A DNA stretch of 64,000 nucleotides from Natronosalvus amylolyticus. Lineage in GTDB: Archaea; Halobacteriota; Halobacteria; Halobacteriales; Natrialbaceae. The notes beneath the pieces were generated by a model, which was not told where the DNA came from, did not search any database, and was given only the letters and a program-made list of their open reading frames with translations. The position numbers and the translations under genes are program-made. Positions 34,367 to 43,432 of this stretch are shown piece after piece. Every line of letters starts with the position of its first letter. Position 1 is the stretch's first letter. Location: positions 2,604,001-2,668,000 of the forward strand of contig NZ_CP101156.1 of assembly GCF_024298845.1 (NCBI RefSeq), written 5' to 3'.

Positions 34367-34810
34367 TCACCCTGTGACCGCGACGACCAGTTCGGGAACC
34401 GCCGTGCGCTCGAGCGCAACGACGACGAGTGAGCCGATAAAGACGCCGAGAACGATCCCCTGGAACGAGCCGGGCCAGGGCGAGAAGCGTAACAGTGCGG
34501 TGAGGGCGAACGGCAGGGCAAGCAGGGAAACGCCGCCGGCAACGAGACGAAGCGTTGCCCGTCTCGTCGGCGCGATTCGAACGCGAGCGAACCAGGCAAG
34601 CGGGCCGAAACAGGCCACGATAGCGACAGCGACAACCAGTATCGACGCCCAGGGAATCGAACCACTGGCCAGCACGTCGACGAGCAGCGAGAGGGCGATG
34701 AACCCACTCGTGGCATAACAGAGGCCGACTCGCCAGTCCACTGGCACCGAGCCACGTAATCGGGTCCCAGGCTGCTGTCGCTTCGTTTCGTTGCCTTCCG
34801 GATCAGCCAT
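34367..34810 (-). CDS. Four-helix membrane protein, unknown
   Basis: 147 residues with four hydrophobic segments (about 27-47, 53-72, 86-108, 112-135) after a short charged N-terminus. No family is recognised. Its start overlaps the end of the upstream gene by eight bases (34803-34810), pointing to a leftward operon with the small Cys-containing protein. Confidence 0.7.
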   Translation of the reverse strand: MADPEGNETKRQQPGTRLRGSVPVDWRVGLCYATSGFIALSLLVDVLASGSIPWASILVVAVAIVACFGPLAWFARVRIAPTRRATLRLVAGGVSLLALPFALTALLRFSPWPGSFQGIVLGVFIGSLVVVALERTAVPELVVAVTG

Positions 34811-35018
34811 CCTCCTCGAGTAGTCCCATATCGTCGACGATCAGGTCTGCGAGCTGTGCCTTCAGGTCGGGGTCGACCTGTGCAATCTGCTCGCCGTCGT
34901 GGACCGTTTCGTTGTGGCGCTCGATAGAATCGGCGAGTTCGGACAGCGCGACCCGCGTCCGGGTGCCACACGCCTCGCATTCGACTGGTACTCGCGCATC
35001 GTCCTCAGTGGCAGTCAT
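34803..35018 (-). CDS. Small protein with single zinc-like CxxC motif
   Basis: 71 residues from the ATG at 35016-35018 (MTATEDDARVPVECEACG). A single CEAC pair near residue 14 and an acidic helix (SELADSIERHNETVHDGEQIAQVD) are visible. The CEACGTRTRV start resembles a zinc-binding knuckle but only one pair is present, and later Cys/His partners are not obvious. A GTG start five codons upstream is possible. Confidence 0.65.
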   Translation of the reverse strand: MTATEDDARVPVECEACGTRTRVALSELADSIERHNETVHDGEQIAQVDPDLKAQLADLIVDDMGLLEEDG

Positions 35019-35124
35019 CAGGTGAGTACTCACGGGCCACCCTCAAAGTCGTATCGTGTCTCGATGTTGGCTCTTTCGTCTGTGGCGATCGAGAGTGGTT
35101 TCCCCGGTGGCATCTCGAGTCAGG

Positions 35125-36225
35125 TCACATCGTTTTCAGCCCGCTGCCGGTCAGCGGGACGACGACGTCGTCCGACGGATCGAGAACGCCTTCCTCGCGA
35201 TATCGGCGCAGGGCTGCTGGCGCGACTGCACAGGTCGGTTCGACGTAAAAGCCGTTGAGGTGGAGCCTGTCGAGGGCCGTCTCGACCGGATCACTGCCCA
35301 GGGCAATCGCGTCGCCGTCGGTCGCTTCGATCGCCTCGAGGATCTGGGTCCCGCGGGCGGGTTCGGCGATCTGGATGCCGTCAGCGATGTCGTTCGAGCC
35401 GTCGCCGTTGGAGGCCTTTCCACCGAGTGCACTCACGATAGGTGCGTAACCGGCGGCCTGTGCCCCCAGTAGCCGGGGCATCCCGTCGACGATTCCCGCG
35501 TCGTTGAGACGCTTGAAGCCGCGGTAGGCTCCTAAAAAGAGCGTTCCGTGGCCGAGTGGCAAGACGACGGCGTCCGGAACGGTCCATCCTCGCTGGGCGG
35601 CCACCTCGAACGCGAACGTCATCGTCCCCGCGAAAAAGGCTGGGTTCCAGGCGTGTGAAGCGTACCAGCCCTCGCCGTCTTCGACGGCATCGAGACAGGC
35701 AGCGGTGACGTCCTCACGGGTTCCCTCGACCCGAACGGGTCGTGCCCCGACGCGCTGGATGGCCATCAGCTTCGACTGCTTGACGTCCGCCGGCACGTAG
35801 ATGTCCGCCTCGATTCCGGCCCGGGCCGCGTAAGTGGCGATGGCCGCGCCGGCGTTGCCCGAGGAGTCTTCGATCACCTTCTCGACGCCGAGTTCGACGG
35901 CTCGAGAGAGCGTCGTCGTCGCGCCACGGTCTTTGAACGAGCCGGTCGGGAACACGTACTCGAGTTTGAACTGGGCGTCCCACTCGGGGGCGTCGACGAG
36001 CGGGGTGAACCCCTCGTGGAAGGTGACGTGTTTCTCGATGGGGAGGAACTCGAAGAACGTCCACAGGCCTTCGGTGGTGTTCAGTTGCGAGAGCGGAAGC
36101 GGATTGCCGTTTGGGTGTGGTTCAGCGGCGAACTCGAGGGCGTGGCCACAGGTACAGCGCCAGGGTTCGTCCGGGCCGGCAGCATACTCGGCGTCACAGT
36201 CGGGGCAGATGAGTGAGGTTGGCAT
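35125..36225 (-). CDS. thrC: Threonine synthase-like PLP enzyme
   Basis: 366 residues. An N-terminal zinc ribbon (CPDC and CTCG) is followed by the fold-type II PLP domain: the internal lysine is in FPTGSFKDRGATTT, and the phosphate loop is EDSSGNAGAA. The enzyme makes threonine from O-phosphohomoserine. PLP enzymes of this group also include threonine dehydratase and cysteate synthase, but the N-terminal ribbon and SFKDRG favour ThrC. Haloarchaea often have two; the other is not visible. It converges near the zinc-knuckle pair. Confidence 0.88.
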   Translation of the reverse strand: MPTSLICPDCDAEYAAGPDEPWRCTCGHALEFAAEPHPNGNPLPLSQLNTTEGLWTFFEFLPIEKHVTFHEGFTPLVDAPEWDAQFKLEYVFPTGSFKDRGATTTLSRAVELGVEKVIEDSSGNAGAAIATYAARAGIEADIYVPADVKQSKLMAIQRVGARPVRVEGTREDVTAACLDAVEDGEGWYASHAWNPAFFAGTMTFAFEVAAQRGWTVPDAVVLPLGHGTLFLGAYRGFKRLNDAGIVDGMPRLLGAQAAGYAPIVSALGGKASNGDGSNDIADGIQIAEPARGTQILEAIEATDGDAIALGSDPVETALDRLHLNGFYVEPTCAVAPAALRRYREEGVLDPSDDVVVPLTGSGLKTM

Positions 36226-36477
36226 ACGTTGGGGGAATAGGTGATATACTCAGTTCGCCTCGAGGACGTTCGGTGGCCCTCGCGGCGTTCAGTTTCGATG
36301 TCGCAACGTGAGACGACAGGGTCGAATACGTCGCTGGTCCATTCGTTCGGCCCCCAGCCTACTTGTATTTATGGCCATTGGGCGGCCAGGGCTCGAGGGT
36401 GATCGTCAGGATTCGAGATGGGAAGCGACGTTCGGGGACCGTTCAGGGTATGGGGGGCACACCAGTCGAACCAACCG
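36226..36477. other. Gap between threonine synthase and AstE-like gene
   Basis: A 252-base stretch in which I see no gene, tRNA or convincing repeat. It should hold the promoter of the leftward thrC gene. Confidence 0.5.
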
Positions 36478-37443
36478 CTAGTAGGTGTCGATGTCGGTAC
36501 CGACCGAACAGACGTATTCGCCGGTGGCGACCTGGGGGAGGCGTCGGGTCCGCCAGAAAATTCCGTCGGCGTCGGCGGTCACCTCTGCTTTCCGTTCGCC
36601 GAAGGGGGTCGTCACGTCGAAGAGGACGTCGCCGGCGGCCACGCGGTCGCCCAGTTCGGGGTGAAAGCGGACGAGACCGCCACAGGGCGAGCCGTGCTGT
36701 TCGAAGCCGGAGGCGCGCGTCTGTCGGACTGCGGCGCCGTCGTCCTCGAGGAAGTCGTAGTAGCGTAACACGTTCAACACGCCGGCGACGCCTTTCTCGA
36801 TACTGGTCTCGTCCCAGCCAACACAGCCGCCGAGTTCGGGGTCGATGGTCGGAATCCCTTCGTCCGGTGCGGCTCGAGCGAGCTGGCCGTCGGGACCTTT
36901 CTGGTCGAGGACGTGGCCACACTCGACGCCGAAGACCTTCGCGAGTTCGAGACACTCGTCGTGGACCCGGTGGCGACGGCCACAGCGAACGCGCACCTCG
37001 TCGATCATGCGGCTGGTCGACCCCTGGTGGAGGTCGAGAATCAGGTCCGCACGGGTCGCCGCCTGGAAGGTGGCGTGGGCGATTCGCTCGCTCGAGGTGC
37101 CCGACTCGTTACCGGGATAGGCCCGGTTCATCTTCGTGTCGTCGATCGGATTTCGGTGTTCGGCCACCTGGAAGGCGTGATAGTTGACGATGCCAACGAT
37201 GAGAATCGTTCCCGACAGCGTTCCAGGGTCGATTTGGGGAACGACGCGGTTGAGCACGCCGACGCCGTTGAGTTCGTCGCCGTCACTGACCGCTTGCATG
37301 TAGAGCGTTTTCCCCGCCTGTGCCCCGTTGATCACCGCAACTGGGAGGCTGAAGGAGCTCCCATCTCGTGTTTCGCCGATCTCGAGTCGGCCCGTGTCCA
37401 TCTCGCCGGGTGAGGCACTTGCCGTCCCGAGCGTCGTCGTCAT
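36478..37443 (-). CDS. Succinylglutamate desuccinylase/aspartoacylase family protein, altered zinc site
   Basis: 321 residues in the AstE/AspA fold of zinc carboxypeptidase-like hydrolases. The zinc motif HGxE of the family is replaced: the text is SDGDE, so Asp54 sits where a His ligand is expected, followed by Glu57, while His139 (LDLHQG) remains. NRAYPG (Asn106-Arg107) is the substrate pocket motif. The C-terminal 60 residues have a lipoyl-like beta fold (GDRVAAGDVLFDVTTP). Asp may still bind metal. The substrate is unknown; N-acyl amino acids are typical. Confidence 0.75.
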   Translation of the reverse strand: MTTTLGTASASPGEMDTGRLEIGETRDGSSFSLPVAVINGAQAGKTLYMQAVSDGDELNGVGVLNRVVPQIDPGTLSGTILIVGIVNYHAFQVAEHRNPIDDTKMNRAYPGNESGTSSERIAHATFQAATRADLILDLHQGSTSRMIDEVRVRCGRRHRVHDECLELAKVFGVECGHVLDQKGPDGQLARAAPDEGIPTIDPELGGCVGWDETSIEKGVAGVLNVLRYYDFLEDDGAAVRQTRASGFEQHGSPCGGLVRFHPELGDRVAAGDVLFDVTTPFGERKAEVTADADGIFWRTRRLPQVATGEYVCSVGTDIDTY

Positions 37444-37585
37444 ATCATCGACGAGGGGTGCCCTCGCCTTTACTGGTTCGATTTTTCGACGTGCTGGCGG
37501 TGTGCTGGAGGTACTTTCGTACGGACACGATTGTGACTCATCGCCGACGAAAACAGTCTTGTGTGTTCACTGGTGTCGTGAGTAT

Positions 37586-38983
37586 ATGTCTCTCGAGGAA
37601 GGCACGACCGAGGAGGTCGACCCCTTCGACGCCTGGCGGCAGTTTTTTGCCCTCGAGCGCGACGTGATCGTCCTCTCGTTGGCGATGTTCGCGTTCAGCC
37701 TCGGCTTTCAGATGACGAATCGGTACATGGCCGAGTATATGGTCGCGCTGGGTGCGACCGGGATCGCCGTCGGCCTCTTTGGTACCTTCGGGAACGTGAT
37801 CAGTGCGGTGTATCCGTACCCTGGTGGAGCCATCTCCGACCGAATCGGCTCACGGTATGCGCTGACGGTCTTCGGCTTACTCGCGACGGTCGGCTTCGGT
37901 ATCTGGCTCGGGGCTCCCTTGCTTGCAGGTGTCGCCGTCGGGCCCGTCGAACTCTCGATCGTGGCGATTTTCGTCGGTCTGGTTTTCGCCCAGGCGTGGA
38001 AATCGTTCGGCCTCGGAGCCACCTACGCCATCGTCAAACAGTCGGTTCCGCCGTCGCGATTGGCTGCCGGTTTCGCCAGCACCGAGAGCTTCCGCCGGAC
38101 GGCGTTTCTGGTCGGTCCCCTCATTGCTGCCGCCATCTTCGCCCCGTTTACCGGGGCTGCTGACGATGTCGTGCTCGCCTTTCAACTGATCTTGCTCGTC
38201 GCCATCGTCTTCGGCGTCTTCGGTACGCTCGTCCAGCACCGACTGTACGACTCGAGCGAGGACTCCTTCGGGAAACAGTTCGAGGGAATCGACCAACTCA
38301 CATCCGATCTGCGCTCGCTGCCCGAACCGCTCCGTCCGCTGTTAATCGGGGATACGCTGGTGCGATTCGCCAACGGCATGGTCTACATCTTTTTCGTCCT
38401 CGTCGTGACCGACTTTCTCGCCGTCGGACTCTCGTTACCGACATCGGTACCGCTCGCGGGTGACACTCTTTCCCCACCTGCCTTTTTCGGCCTCCTCTTG
38501 GGCCTCGAGATGGCCATCGCGCTGCTCGTGATGATTCCTGCCGCGAAACTCGCTGAACGGGTCGGATTGAAGCCGATCGTCGCGCTCGGCTTTCTCGTCT
38601 ATGCCGTCTTTCCGATTATGCTCATCTCGGTCCCCGATGGTGGGGTCGGTCCGTTCGGAGCCGCTGGCGTCCTCGCGCTTTTGTTTGCGTTCTCCGGGCT
38701 TCGATTTGCCGGGCTTCCCGCGCACAAGGCGTTGATCGTCGGCCCGGCGGAAATGGGGGCGGGCGGTCGCGTCACCGGTTCGTACTACCTGGTTCGCAAC
38801 CTGCTGGTTATTCCGAGTGCGGCACTCGGCGGTATCCTGTGGGAGGGAGTTTCAAACCCACTCACCGGCGAGACGCTCATCACGGGCGACCCCGTGTTGG
38901 CGTTTACCATCGCGACGGCTATCGGCCTCGTCGGCACCGGCTACTTCCTGCTCTTTGGCAAAGAGTTCGAAGCCTACCGGTGA
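37586..38983 (+). CDS. Major facilitator superfamily transporter
   Basis: 465 residues with about 12 helices. The ATG at 37586 (MSLEEGTTEEVDPFDAWRQFF) gives the shortest sensible N-terminus; an in-frame extension upstream is basic and unlikely. The first loop has YMVALGATGIAVGLFGTFGNVISAVYPYPGGAISDRIGSR, the GDR-type conserved MFS loop. The middle loop is acidic (YDSSEDSFGKQFEGIDQL). No substrate class can be named. The gene is divergent from the AstE-like gene. Confidence 0.85.
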   Translation: MSLEEGTTEEVDPFDAWRQFFALERDVIVLSLAMFAFSLGFQMTNRYMAEYMVALGATGIAVGLFGTFGNVISAVYPYPGGAISDRIGSRYALTVFGLLATVGFGIWLGAPLLAGVAVGPVELSIVAIFVGLVFAQAWKSFGLGATYAIVKQSVPPSRLAAGFASTESFRRTAFLVGPLIAAAIFAPFTGAADDVVLAFQLILLVAIVFGVFGTLVQHRLYDSSEDSFGKQFEGIDQLTSDLRSLPEPLRPLLIGDTLVRFANGMVYIFFVLVVTDFLAVGLSLPTSVPLAGDTLSPPAFFGLLLGLEMAIALLVMIPAAKLAERVGLKPIVALGFLVYAVFPIMLISVPDGGVGPFGAAGVLALLFAFSGLRFAGLPAHKALIVGPAEMGAGGRVTGSYYLVRNLLVIPSAALGGILWEGVSNPLTGETLITGDPVLAFTIATAIGLVGTGYFLLFGKEFEAYR

Positions 38984-39006
38984 TCGGTTCTCACTCGAGG
39001 TGATTT

Positions 39007-39321
39007 TCATCCGATAACGACGAACAGCAGATACGCCATCCATATCAGGCTCGCGCCGGCGAAGACGACCCGAACGAACCCGTGCTTTTCGGGTGCTGTG
39101 GCGTCGAGTAGTGCGTAGTAGAGCAGTCCCAACAAAAATCCCATCGGGACGAATACGTCCGAGATAGGAGATCGCATCACGGGTGCGCCCTCGAGGACGA
39201 GGAGATACATCGCCAGTGCGAACACGACGAGAGAACTGCGTCGTTCGTAGCGCCCCTCGAACCGCCAGGCACCGGCGAGGGCGATCCCCGCGAGTACCAG
39301 CAAGAAGAGTATACCGAGCAT
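39007..39321 (-). CDS. Small membrane protein, four helices
   Basis: 104 residues, nearly all hydrophobic: helices at about 2-20, 29-47, 58-75 and 83-103. No family is recognised. It ends 23 bases after the stop of the MFS gene, on the opposite strand. Confidence 0.65.
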   Translation of the reverse strand: MLGILFLLVLAGIALAGAWRFEGRYERRSSLVVFALAMYLLVLEGAPVMRSPISDVFVPMGFLLGLLYYALLDATAPEKHGFVRVVFAGASLIWMAYLLFVVIG

Positions 39322-39418
39322 GCCCCGCGATTGGGGGTTCCCGATATTAAACTGGGCGGCTCGTCTCGGGGGCTCCCTCGCTCGAGCGACTACTTGTCCG
39401 AAATGAACTGCACTCGAA

Positions 39419-39691
39419 TCACCGATACGTGCGGTCGTCGAAAGGTTCGTCTTCGGCTGGTTCAGAGCCCGAGAGTCGCGGGGTGAACCCGCCGGTCAGG
39501 ATGACGGCGACGACGATGAGCGCCGACGAAAGGACGACGAAATCGGCGCTCGGGTCGTAGCCGGCGAGACTCGAGCCCGTGGAGACGACGAAGATGGTTA
39601 CGAAAAAGACGACGGTAGCCAGCACGACCATCGCGACGATACCGATGACGATGAGCAACAGCGACGAGAGCAGGTTTCGAATCGAGGGCAT
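39419..39691 (-). CDS. Small membrane protein, two helices
   Basis: 90 residues with two hydrophobic helices (about 6-33 and 47-66) and an acidic tail (EPAEDEPFDDRTYR). No recognised family; same orientation as the 104-residue membrane protein after it, with 97 bases between. Confidence 0.65.
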   Translation of the reverse strand: MPSIRNLLSSLLLIVIGIVAMVVLATVVFFVTIFVVSTGSSLAGYDPSADFVVLSSALIVVAVILTGGFTPRLSGSEPAEDEPFDDRTYR

Positions 39692-39792
39692 AAAGCGTGT
39701 TTTCTCCGCGAGTATCGTCAGTATTTCGCCACGTCGTTGGGCGTGGCCAGTCGCTGGCCGGAACGATCCTGGCGGTCACGCCGGGAACGGTA

Positions 39793-40251
39793 TCATACCG
39801 ATAATACCGGCTGACTCGCATACGAGAGAACGTACTCGGCGGCCTTCTCGAGCACTTCGGTCGGGGCCTCTGCGACCGATTCACGGGGAAGCACGATAAA
39901 ATCGGCGTCGACGGCGTCGGCCGAATCGAGGACGACGCTCCCCGGATGGCGAGTTTTGACCGACGGCGAAAACCCATGTGCGGTCGACATCGAGACCTCG
40001 ACGTCGTAGGCCTCGGCGACGCCAGCGAGTTCCTCGAGAAAGCCCTGCGTGTTCTCGGCGACGTCGTCTACCGGGACGACGCCCGAATCCATTCCCTGGA
40101 CGACCTCTCGCCCGAGGACGAACAGGACGTGCACAGACGCGTCGTAGCGGTCAGCGATAGCGACGGCGTACTCGACGGCGGTCTCTGATTCCTCGCTACC
40201 GTCGACCGGAGCGAGAACGGTGTCGACCTGAAACGACTCACTAACGTCCAT
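39793..40251 (-). CDS. UspA family protein lacking the ATP-binding loop
   Basis: 152 residues in the universal stress protein fold: VDTVLAPVDGSEESETAVEYAVAIADRYDASVHVLFV and FIVLPRESVAEAPTEVLEKAAEYVLSYASQPVLSV. The usual G-x2-G-x9-G-(S/T) loop is absent, so ATP binding is unlikely. The start ATG at 40249-40251 is preferred to the one at 40278, because a minus-strand TATA-like TTTATG lies near 40276-40281. The divergent ATP-type UspA is at 40795. Confidence 0.85.
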   Translation of the reverse strand: MDVSESFQVDTVLAPVDGSEESETAVEYAVAIADRYDASVHVLFVLGREVVQGMDSGVVPVDDVAENTQGFLEELAGVAEAYDVEVSMSTAHGFSPSVKTRHPGSVVLDSADAVDADFIVLPRESVAEAPTEVLEKAAEYVLSYASQPVLSV

Positions 40252-40794
40252 GCTCGCAGTTGGGTGGCGATTTGGCATAAAGGCTTTCCGCCATGGGTGG
40301 GAACGCTCGAGAAGCGATGAAAAGAGGGGGTTTGGGCGCCGGCGTCAGGGAGGTCCCACTGGGGCCGCAAATGGTGGTGTGTCAATGGAGTGTGGTGCTG
40401 TCGGTGGGGTGACAGCAGCCGTGTGACGTGATAGGTGGACTGCGGTCTCGTTCGCGAACGTGTGTCATCCCGTCGCTTGGGGGTCCGACGGGAAAGCGGG
40501 ACCCACGGTCACGAAACGCGGCTTCGTTCGAGTGGAGTCCGTCCGCGAACGAGGGCCGGCACCCGGTGCCTCTGACATACCCCTCACCTGTTACTCAGCG
40601 AGGATGATGGTAAGGATAGTGACAATCTATATACGCTCTAGAAAAATCTACACTATATGTATAGCGTGAATTCGTCACAATAGTATTCTCGGAGTGTTCG
40701 TTCAGGAACCTCGAGGGAACCTCTTTCCGGCGGCGGTCTCCTGTCATCGTCTGGATCCCTCGTCTTTTTGATGAGGCCCCGCCTATCGGCACCT
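40252..40794. other. Structured 543-base gap between two UspA genes
   Basis: No protein gene is evident. It holds a TGCTGTC/GACAGCA hairpin (40396-40402 with 40411-40417), a CGTTCGCGAACG palindrome (40449-40460), inverted copies of CTCGTTCGCG (40447-40456 and 40544-40553), and an AT-rich patch (40617-40680). That patch is flanked by GTGAC/GTCAC (40619-40623, 40674-40678), with a CTATATGTATAG palindrome (40653-40664) inside. The composition drop and density of palindromes suggest divergent promoters, and possibly a small RNA. Confidence 0.5.
40765..40774 (+). promoter_or_regulatory. TATA box of the second UspA gene
   Basis: TTTTTGATGA lies 21-30 bases before the ATG at 40795. Confidence 0.5.
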
Positions 40795-41268
40795 ATGTTC
40801 GATACGGTCGTCGTCGCAACCGATGGGTCTGAAAGTGTCAAGCGGGCGGTCACCGTCGCCGTCGATTTGGCTGGCCGGTTCGGCGCAGACGTCCACGCTA
40901 TCTCCGTCGTCGACGCGGGCGAAGTCGACGCCTCGCCCGAACAACTCCGCGAGGAGTTTCGAACCGCCCTCGAGACGCACGCCGAAAGCGCCCTCTCACA
41001 GATTCTCGAGCAGGCTGGCCAGGGCATTACGACGGCCGTCCGTGAGGGCCGACCCGCTCCCGAAATCAGTAGCTATGCGCGCGACGTCGATGCCGACCTG
41101 ATCGTCTCTGGGACGCGTGGTCGTCACGGCGAAAACCGCCTGCTGCTGGGGAGTGTGGCCGAACGACTCGTCCGGACGGCACCGGTTCCGGTGTTGACGG
41201 TCCGCCAGCTCGAGTCGAGTGCGGACGATGACGCGATTGGCGCCGACGCTGTGTCGACCACCGGCTAA
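40795..41268 (+). CDS. UspA family protein, ATP-binding type
   Basis: 157 residues: MFDTVVVATDGSESVKRAVTVAVDLAGRFGADVHAISVVD then DLIVSGTRGRHGENRLLLGSVAERLVR. Here the G-x2-G-x9-GS loop is complete, so ATP binding is likely. The C-terminus ends with PVPVLTVR, as is usual, plus a short acidic tail. Start at 40795 follows its own TATA-like box. The paralogue at 39793 lacks the loop. Confidence 0.9.
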   Translation: MFDTVVVATDGSESVKRAVTVAVDLAGRFGADVHAISVVDAGEVDASPEQLREEFRTALETHAESALSQILEQAGQGITTAVREGRPAPEISSYARDVDADLIVSGTRGRHGENRLLLGSVAERLVRTAPVPVLTVRQLESSADDDAIGADAVSTTG

Positions 41269-41349
41269 CACAGTCTCGCTGTCCTCTCTCCGTTCCACGT
41301 GACGAACGCCGACCGGCGCTTTCTTCCTTACGGGCCACACACGCTCCGT

Positions 41350-42552
41350 ATGGACGACGCTCTCATTTCGAGTCGCGATCTCCCGATCGCACGCAAATCC
41401 GTGATTCCCGGTACCGGATTTTTCCTCCCGGACGACGTCGACGACGAACTCGAGGCCAAAGCCGCACAGGCAGCCCTCGAGGGGGCCGACATCGCGGTCG
41501 TCGCTGACGCCGACGCCGACGGCCTGGCCTGTGTCGCGTTGCTTCGGGAAGCCTACGACGACGTACAGGTTGTGCCGGAACCCGACGACGAAGACGAGGC
41601 GGATTCGGACGACGGACCGGGAACTGACGACCCGCTCGAGGCGATAGACGAAATCGAGCCCTCGCCACACCGGGTGGCGCTGTTACCCGCCAGCCCACAC
41701 GACGTCGAGGAATCCCTCGACCGCGTCGCCGAGTACGGCCGTCCCGGTATCGACTGTTACGTCTGTGACCTCTGTCCCGACCGGTACGAGTACGTCGAGG
41801 AGGAACTCGAGGCGCTGCTCGAGACCGCCGACTCGGTGTCGTGGTACGACCATCACCAGTGGGACGAGGACGTCGCCGCGGCCGTTCGAGAAGCCGGCGT
41901 CGACCTCGTCGTCGGCGACTCCGAGGAGGAGTGTACCGCCGACGTCGCCCTGCGCTCGCTCGAGTACGACTTCGATGAACGTTTCGAAACCCTGGCTGCC
42001 GTCACACGCGATCACGACCTCTGGTTGCGCGAGGACCCGCGCAGTGACGATCTGGCCGATTACGCCTACTGGACCGACCCGGCTGAATACGTCGAGGTCG
42101 TCCGGGAGTACGGCGTCGACCTTCCCGAGTGGGTACAGGACTTCCTGACCGAGCGACGCGTCGAGAAACAGGCCCTCATCGACCGAGCCATCGGGCGGTC
42201 GGAACTGCGCGAAATCGGTGAGTATACGGTCGGTATCACCTACGGCCGGTGTTCACAGAACGAGGTGGCCGAAGCGATGCGCGAACAGGGTGCTGACGCC
42301 TCGGTCATCGTCAAACCGGCCGGATCGGCCTCCATCCGGGGAACCGACGCATTCCAGCGCTGTCACGAGGTCGCCGGCCGCATCAACGGTGGCGGCCATC
42401 CAAAGGCGGCGGGCTGTAAACCCGATATCTACGACGACATGCTCGATTACGCCCAACACTGGACCACGCGAGGCGCCGTCGCAAAGCGCGTCATTATCGA
42501 GGCGTTCGAAGCGGTGCTCGAGACAGATCCCGAGCCAACGGCTGACGCCTGA
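41350..42552 (+). CDS. DHH family phosphoesterase
   Basis: 400 residues from the ATG at 41350. Motif I is VADADADGLA; motif III WYDHHQWDED; motif IV region DHDLW; and the C-terminal DHHA1 domain has RINGGGHPKAAG. The arrangement suits RecJ-like or nano-RNase/GAN-type archaeal enzymes that cut single-stranded DNA or RNA; a phosphoesterase of unknown substrate is the safe call. An acidic insertion (41590-41640, rich in Asp/Glu) splits the DHH domain. Confidence 0.85.
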   Translation: MDDALISSRDLPIARKSVIPGTGFFLPDDVDDELEAKAAQAALEGADIAVVADADADGLACVALLREAYDDVQVVPEPDDEDEADSDDGPGTDDPLEAIDEIEPSPHRVALLPASPHDVEESLDRVAEYGRPGIDCYVCDLCPDRYEYVEEELEALLETADSVSWYDHHQWDEDVAAAVREAGVDLVVGDSEEECTADVALRSLEYDFDERFETLAAVTRDHDLWLREDPRSDDLADYAYWTDPAEYVEVVREYGVDLPEWVQDFLTERRVEKQALIDRAIGRSELREIGEYTVGITYGRCSQNEVAEAMREQGADASVIVKPAGSASIRGTDAFQRCHEVAGRINGGGHPKAAGCKPDIYDDMLDYAQHWTTRGAVAKRVIIEAFEAVLETDPEPTADA

Positions 42553-42777
42553 GCCGGGACCCGGTCTCAAACCCTGACTATAAATTTAATAGCAACTTAC
42601 TATTAGCTAACAACTATTTGCTATATTTAGTATACCAATTCGATACGAATCAAATACTGTTCGATACGATTTGAATACTGTAGCAAGGGGCGTGTGAGAA
42701 CGGGTCCTCGGACTCGAGCGATCACCTCGAGCGTGTGAAAACAGTACGGAGACGGTCGGAGTGATAGTTCCGCCAGG
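42553..42777. repeat. AT-rich gap with 21-base tandem repeats
   Basis: A stretch of markedly low GC. TTCGATACGAATCAAATACTG at 42639-42659 is followed directly by a near copy (TTCGATACGATTTGAATACT) at 42660-42680, identical at 18 of 21 bases. It separates convergent genes, so is not a promoter; a terminator, recombination or transfer scar, or protein-binding site is possible. Confidence 0.7.
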
Positions 42778-43356
42778 TCAGGGCGCTTCGTTCGTCTCGA
42801 TAGAGAACTCGCCGCGTGGATAGGCAACGCAGGTCAGGACGTAGCCATCGGACATCTCGTTCTCGTCGAGCATCTGCTGGTTGTCGTGTTCGATGAGTTC
42901 GTTCGCGTCACCGGAAATCTTCCCGGCACAGGAGACACAACTGCCCTCTCGGCAGGCATACGGCAGGTCCCAGCCCTGATCTTCGCCCTGGTCGAGCAGC
43001 GGTTCGTTGTTCGCGACCTCGATCGTTTCGCCCTCTTTGACGAACTCGACCTCGTAGTACTCGATTTCGTCTTCGGGAATATCGCCAGGCCCGGGCTCGG
43101 CTTCGGCTTCCTCGCCGCCCTCGAGTTCGGCCCCGCCTTCGCCGCCGCCGACGGCCGCAACGGCACCGCCGCCACCGATGGCTCGGTTCATCGGCTCGGG
43201 GAAGTCGGTTTCCGGCACACTCTTTGCGCGATGCTCGAGGACCTCTTTCGAGATGTCCTCGCTGGCACGCCAGGGCGTCCCCCTGGTGAAATGAAGGACG
43301 ACCGCCCCGACCGTCAGGGCGATCCCGATGAGAAGCCCCATCTGACTGTAATCCAT
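42778..43356 (-). CDS. Membrane-anchored 2Fe-2S ferredoxin
   Basis: 192 residues from the ATG at 43354-43356 (MDYSQMG). One N-terminal helix (IGIALTVGAVVLHF) is followed by a Gly/Glu-rich linker and a plant-type ferredoxin domain: YACREGSCVSCAG supplies three Cys (spacing C-x4-C-x2-C) and VLTCVAYP the fourth. The helix places the cluster at the membrane, and the cytosolic side is more likely given the positive residues after it. It likely hands electrons to a membrane enzyme; the partner is unknown. A TATA-like AAATAAAT lies 30 bases upstream. Confidence 0.9.
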   Translation of the reverse strand: MDYSQMGLLIGIALTVGAVVLHFTRGTPWRASEDISKEVLEHRAKSVPETDFPEPMNRAIGGGGAVAAVGGGEGGAELEGGEEAEAEPGPGDIPEDEIEYYEVEFVKEGETIEVANNEPLLDQGEDQGWDLPYACREGSCVSCAGKISGDANELIEHDNQQMLDENEMSDGYVLTCVAYPRGEFSIETNEAP

Positions 43357-43432
43357 ATGTGTGGGATTTGGGTGCAGTGATTTATTTGTGTTGCTCTTTG
43401 GCCGGCGTTCGCAGTTATATTGATTCGGCGGC

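Noticed and set aside
38984-40795. CRISPR-like repeats
   Set aside because: Palindromes and inverted copies occur, but there is no regular repeat-spacer spacing and no cas gene in the window.
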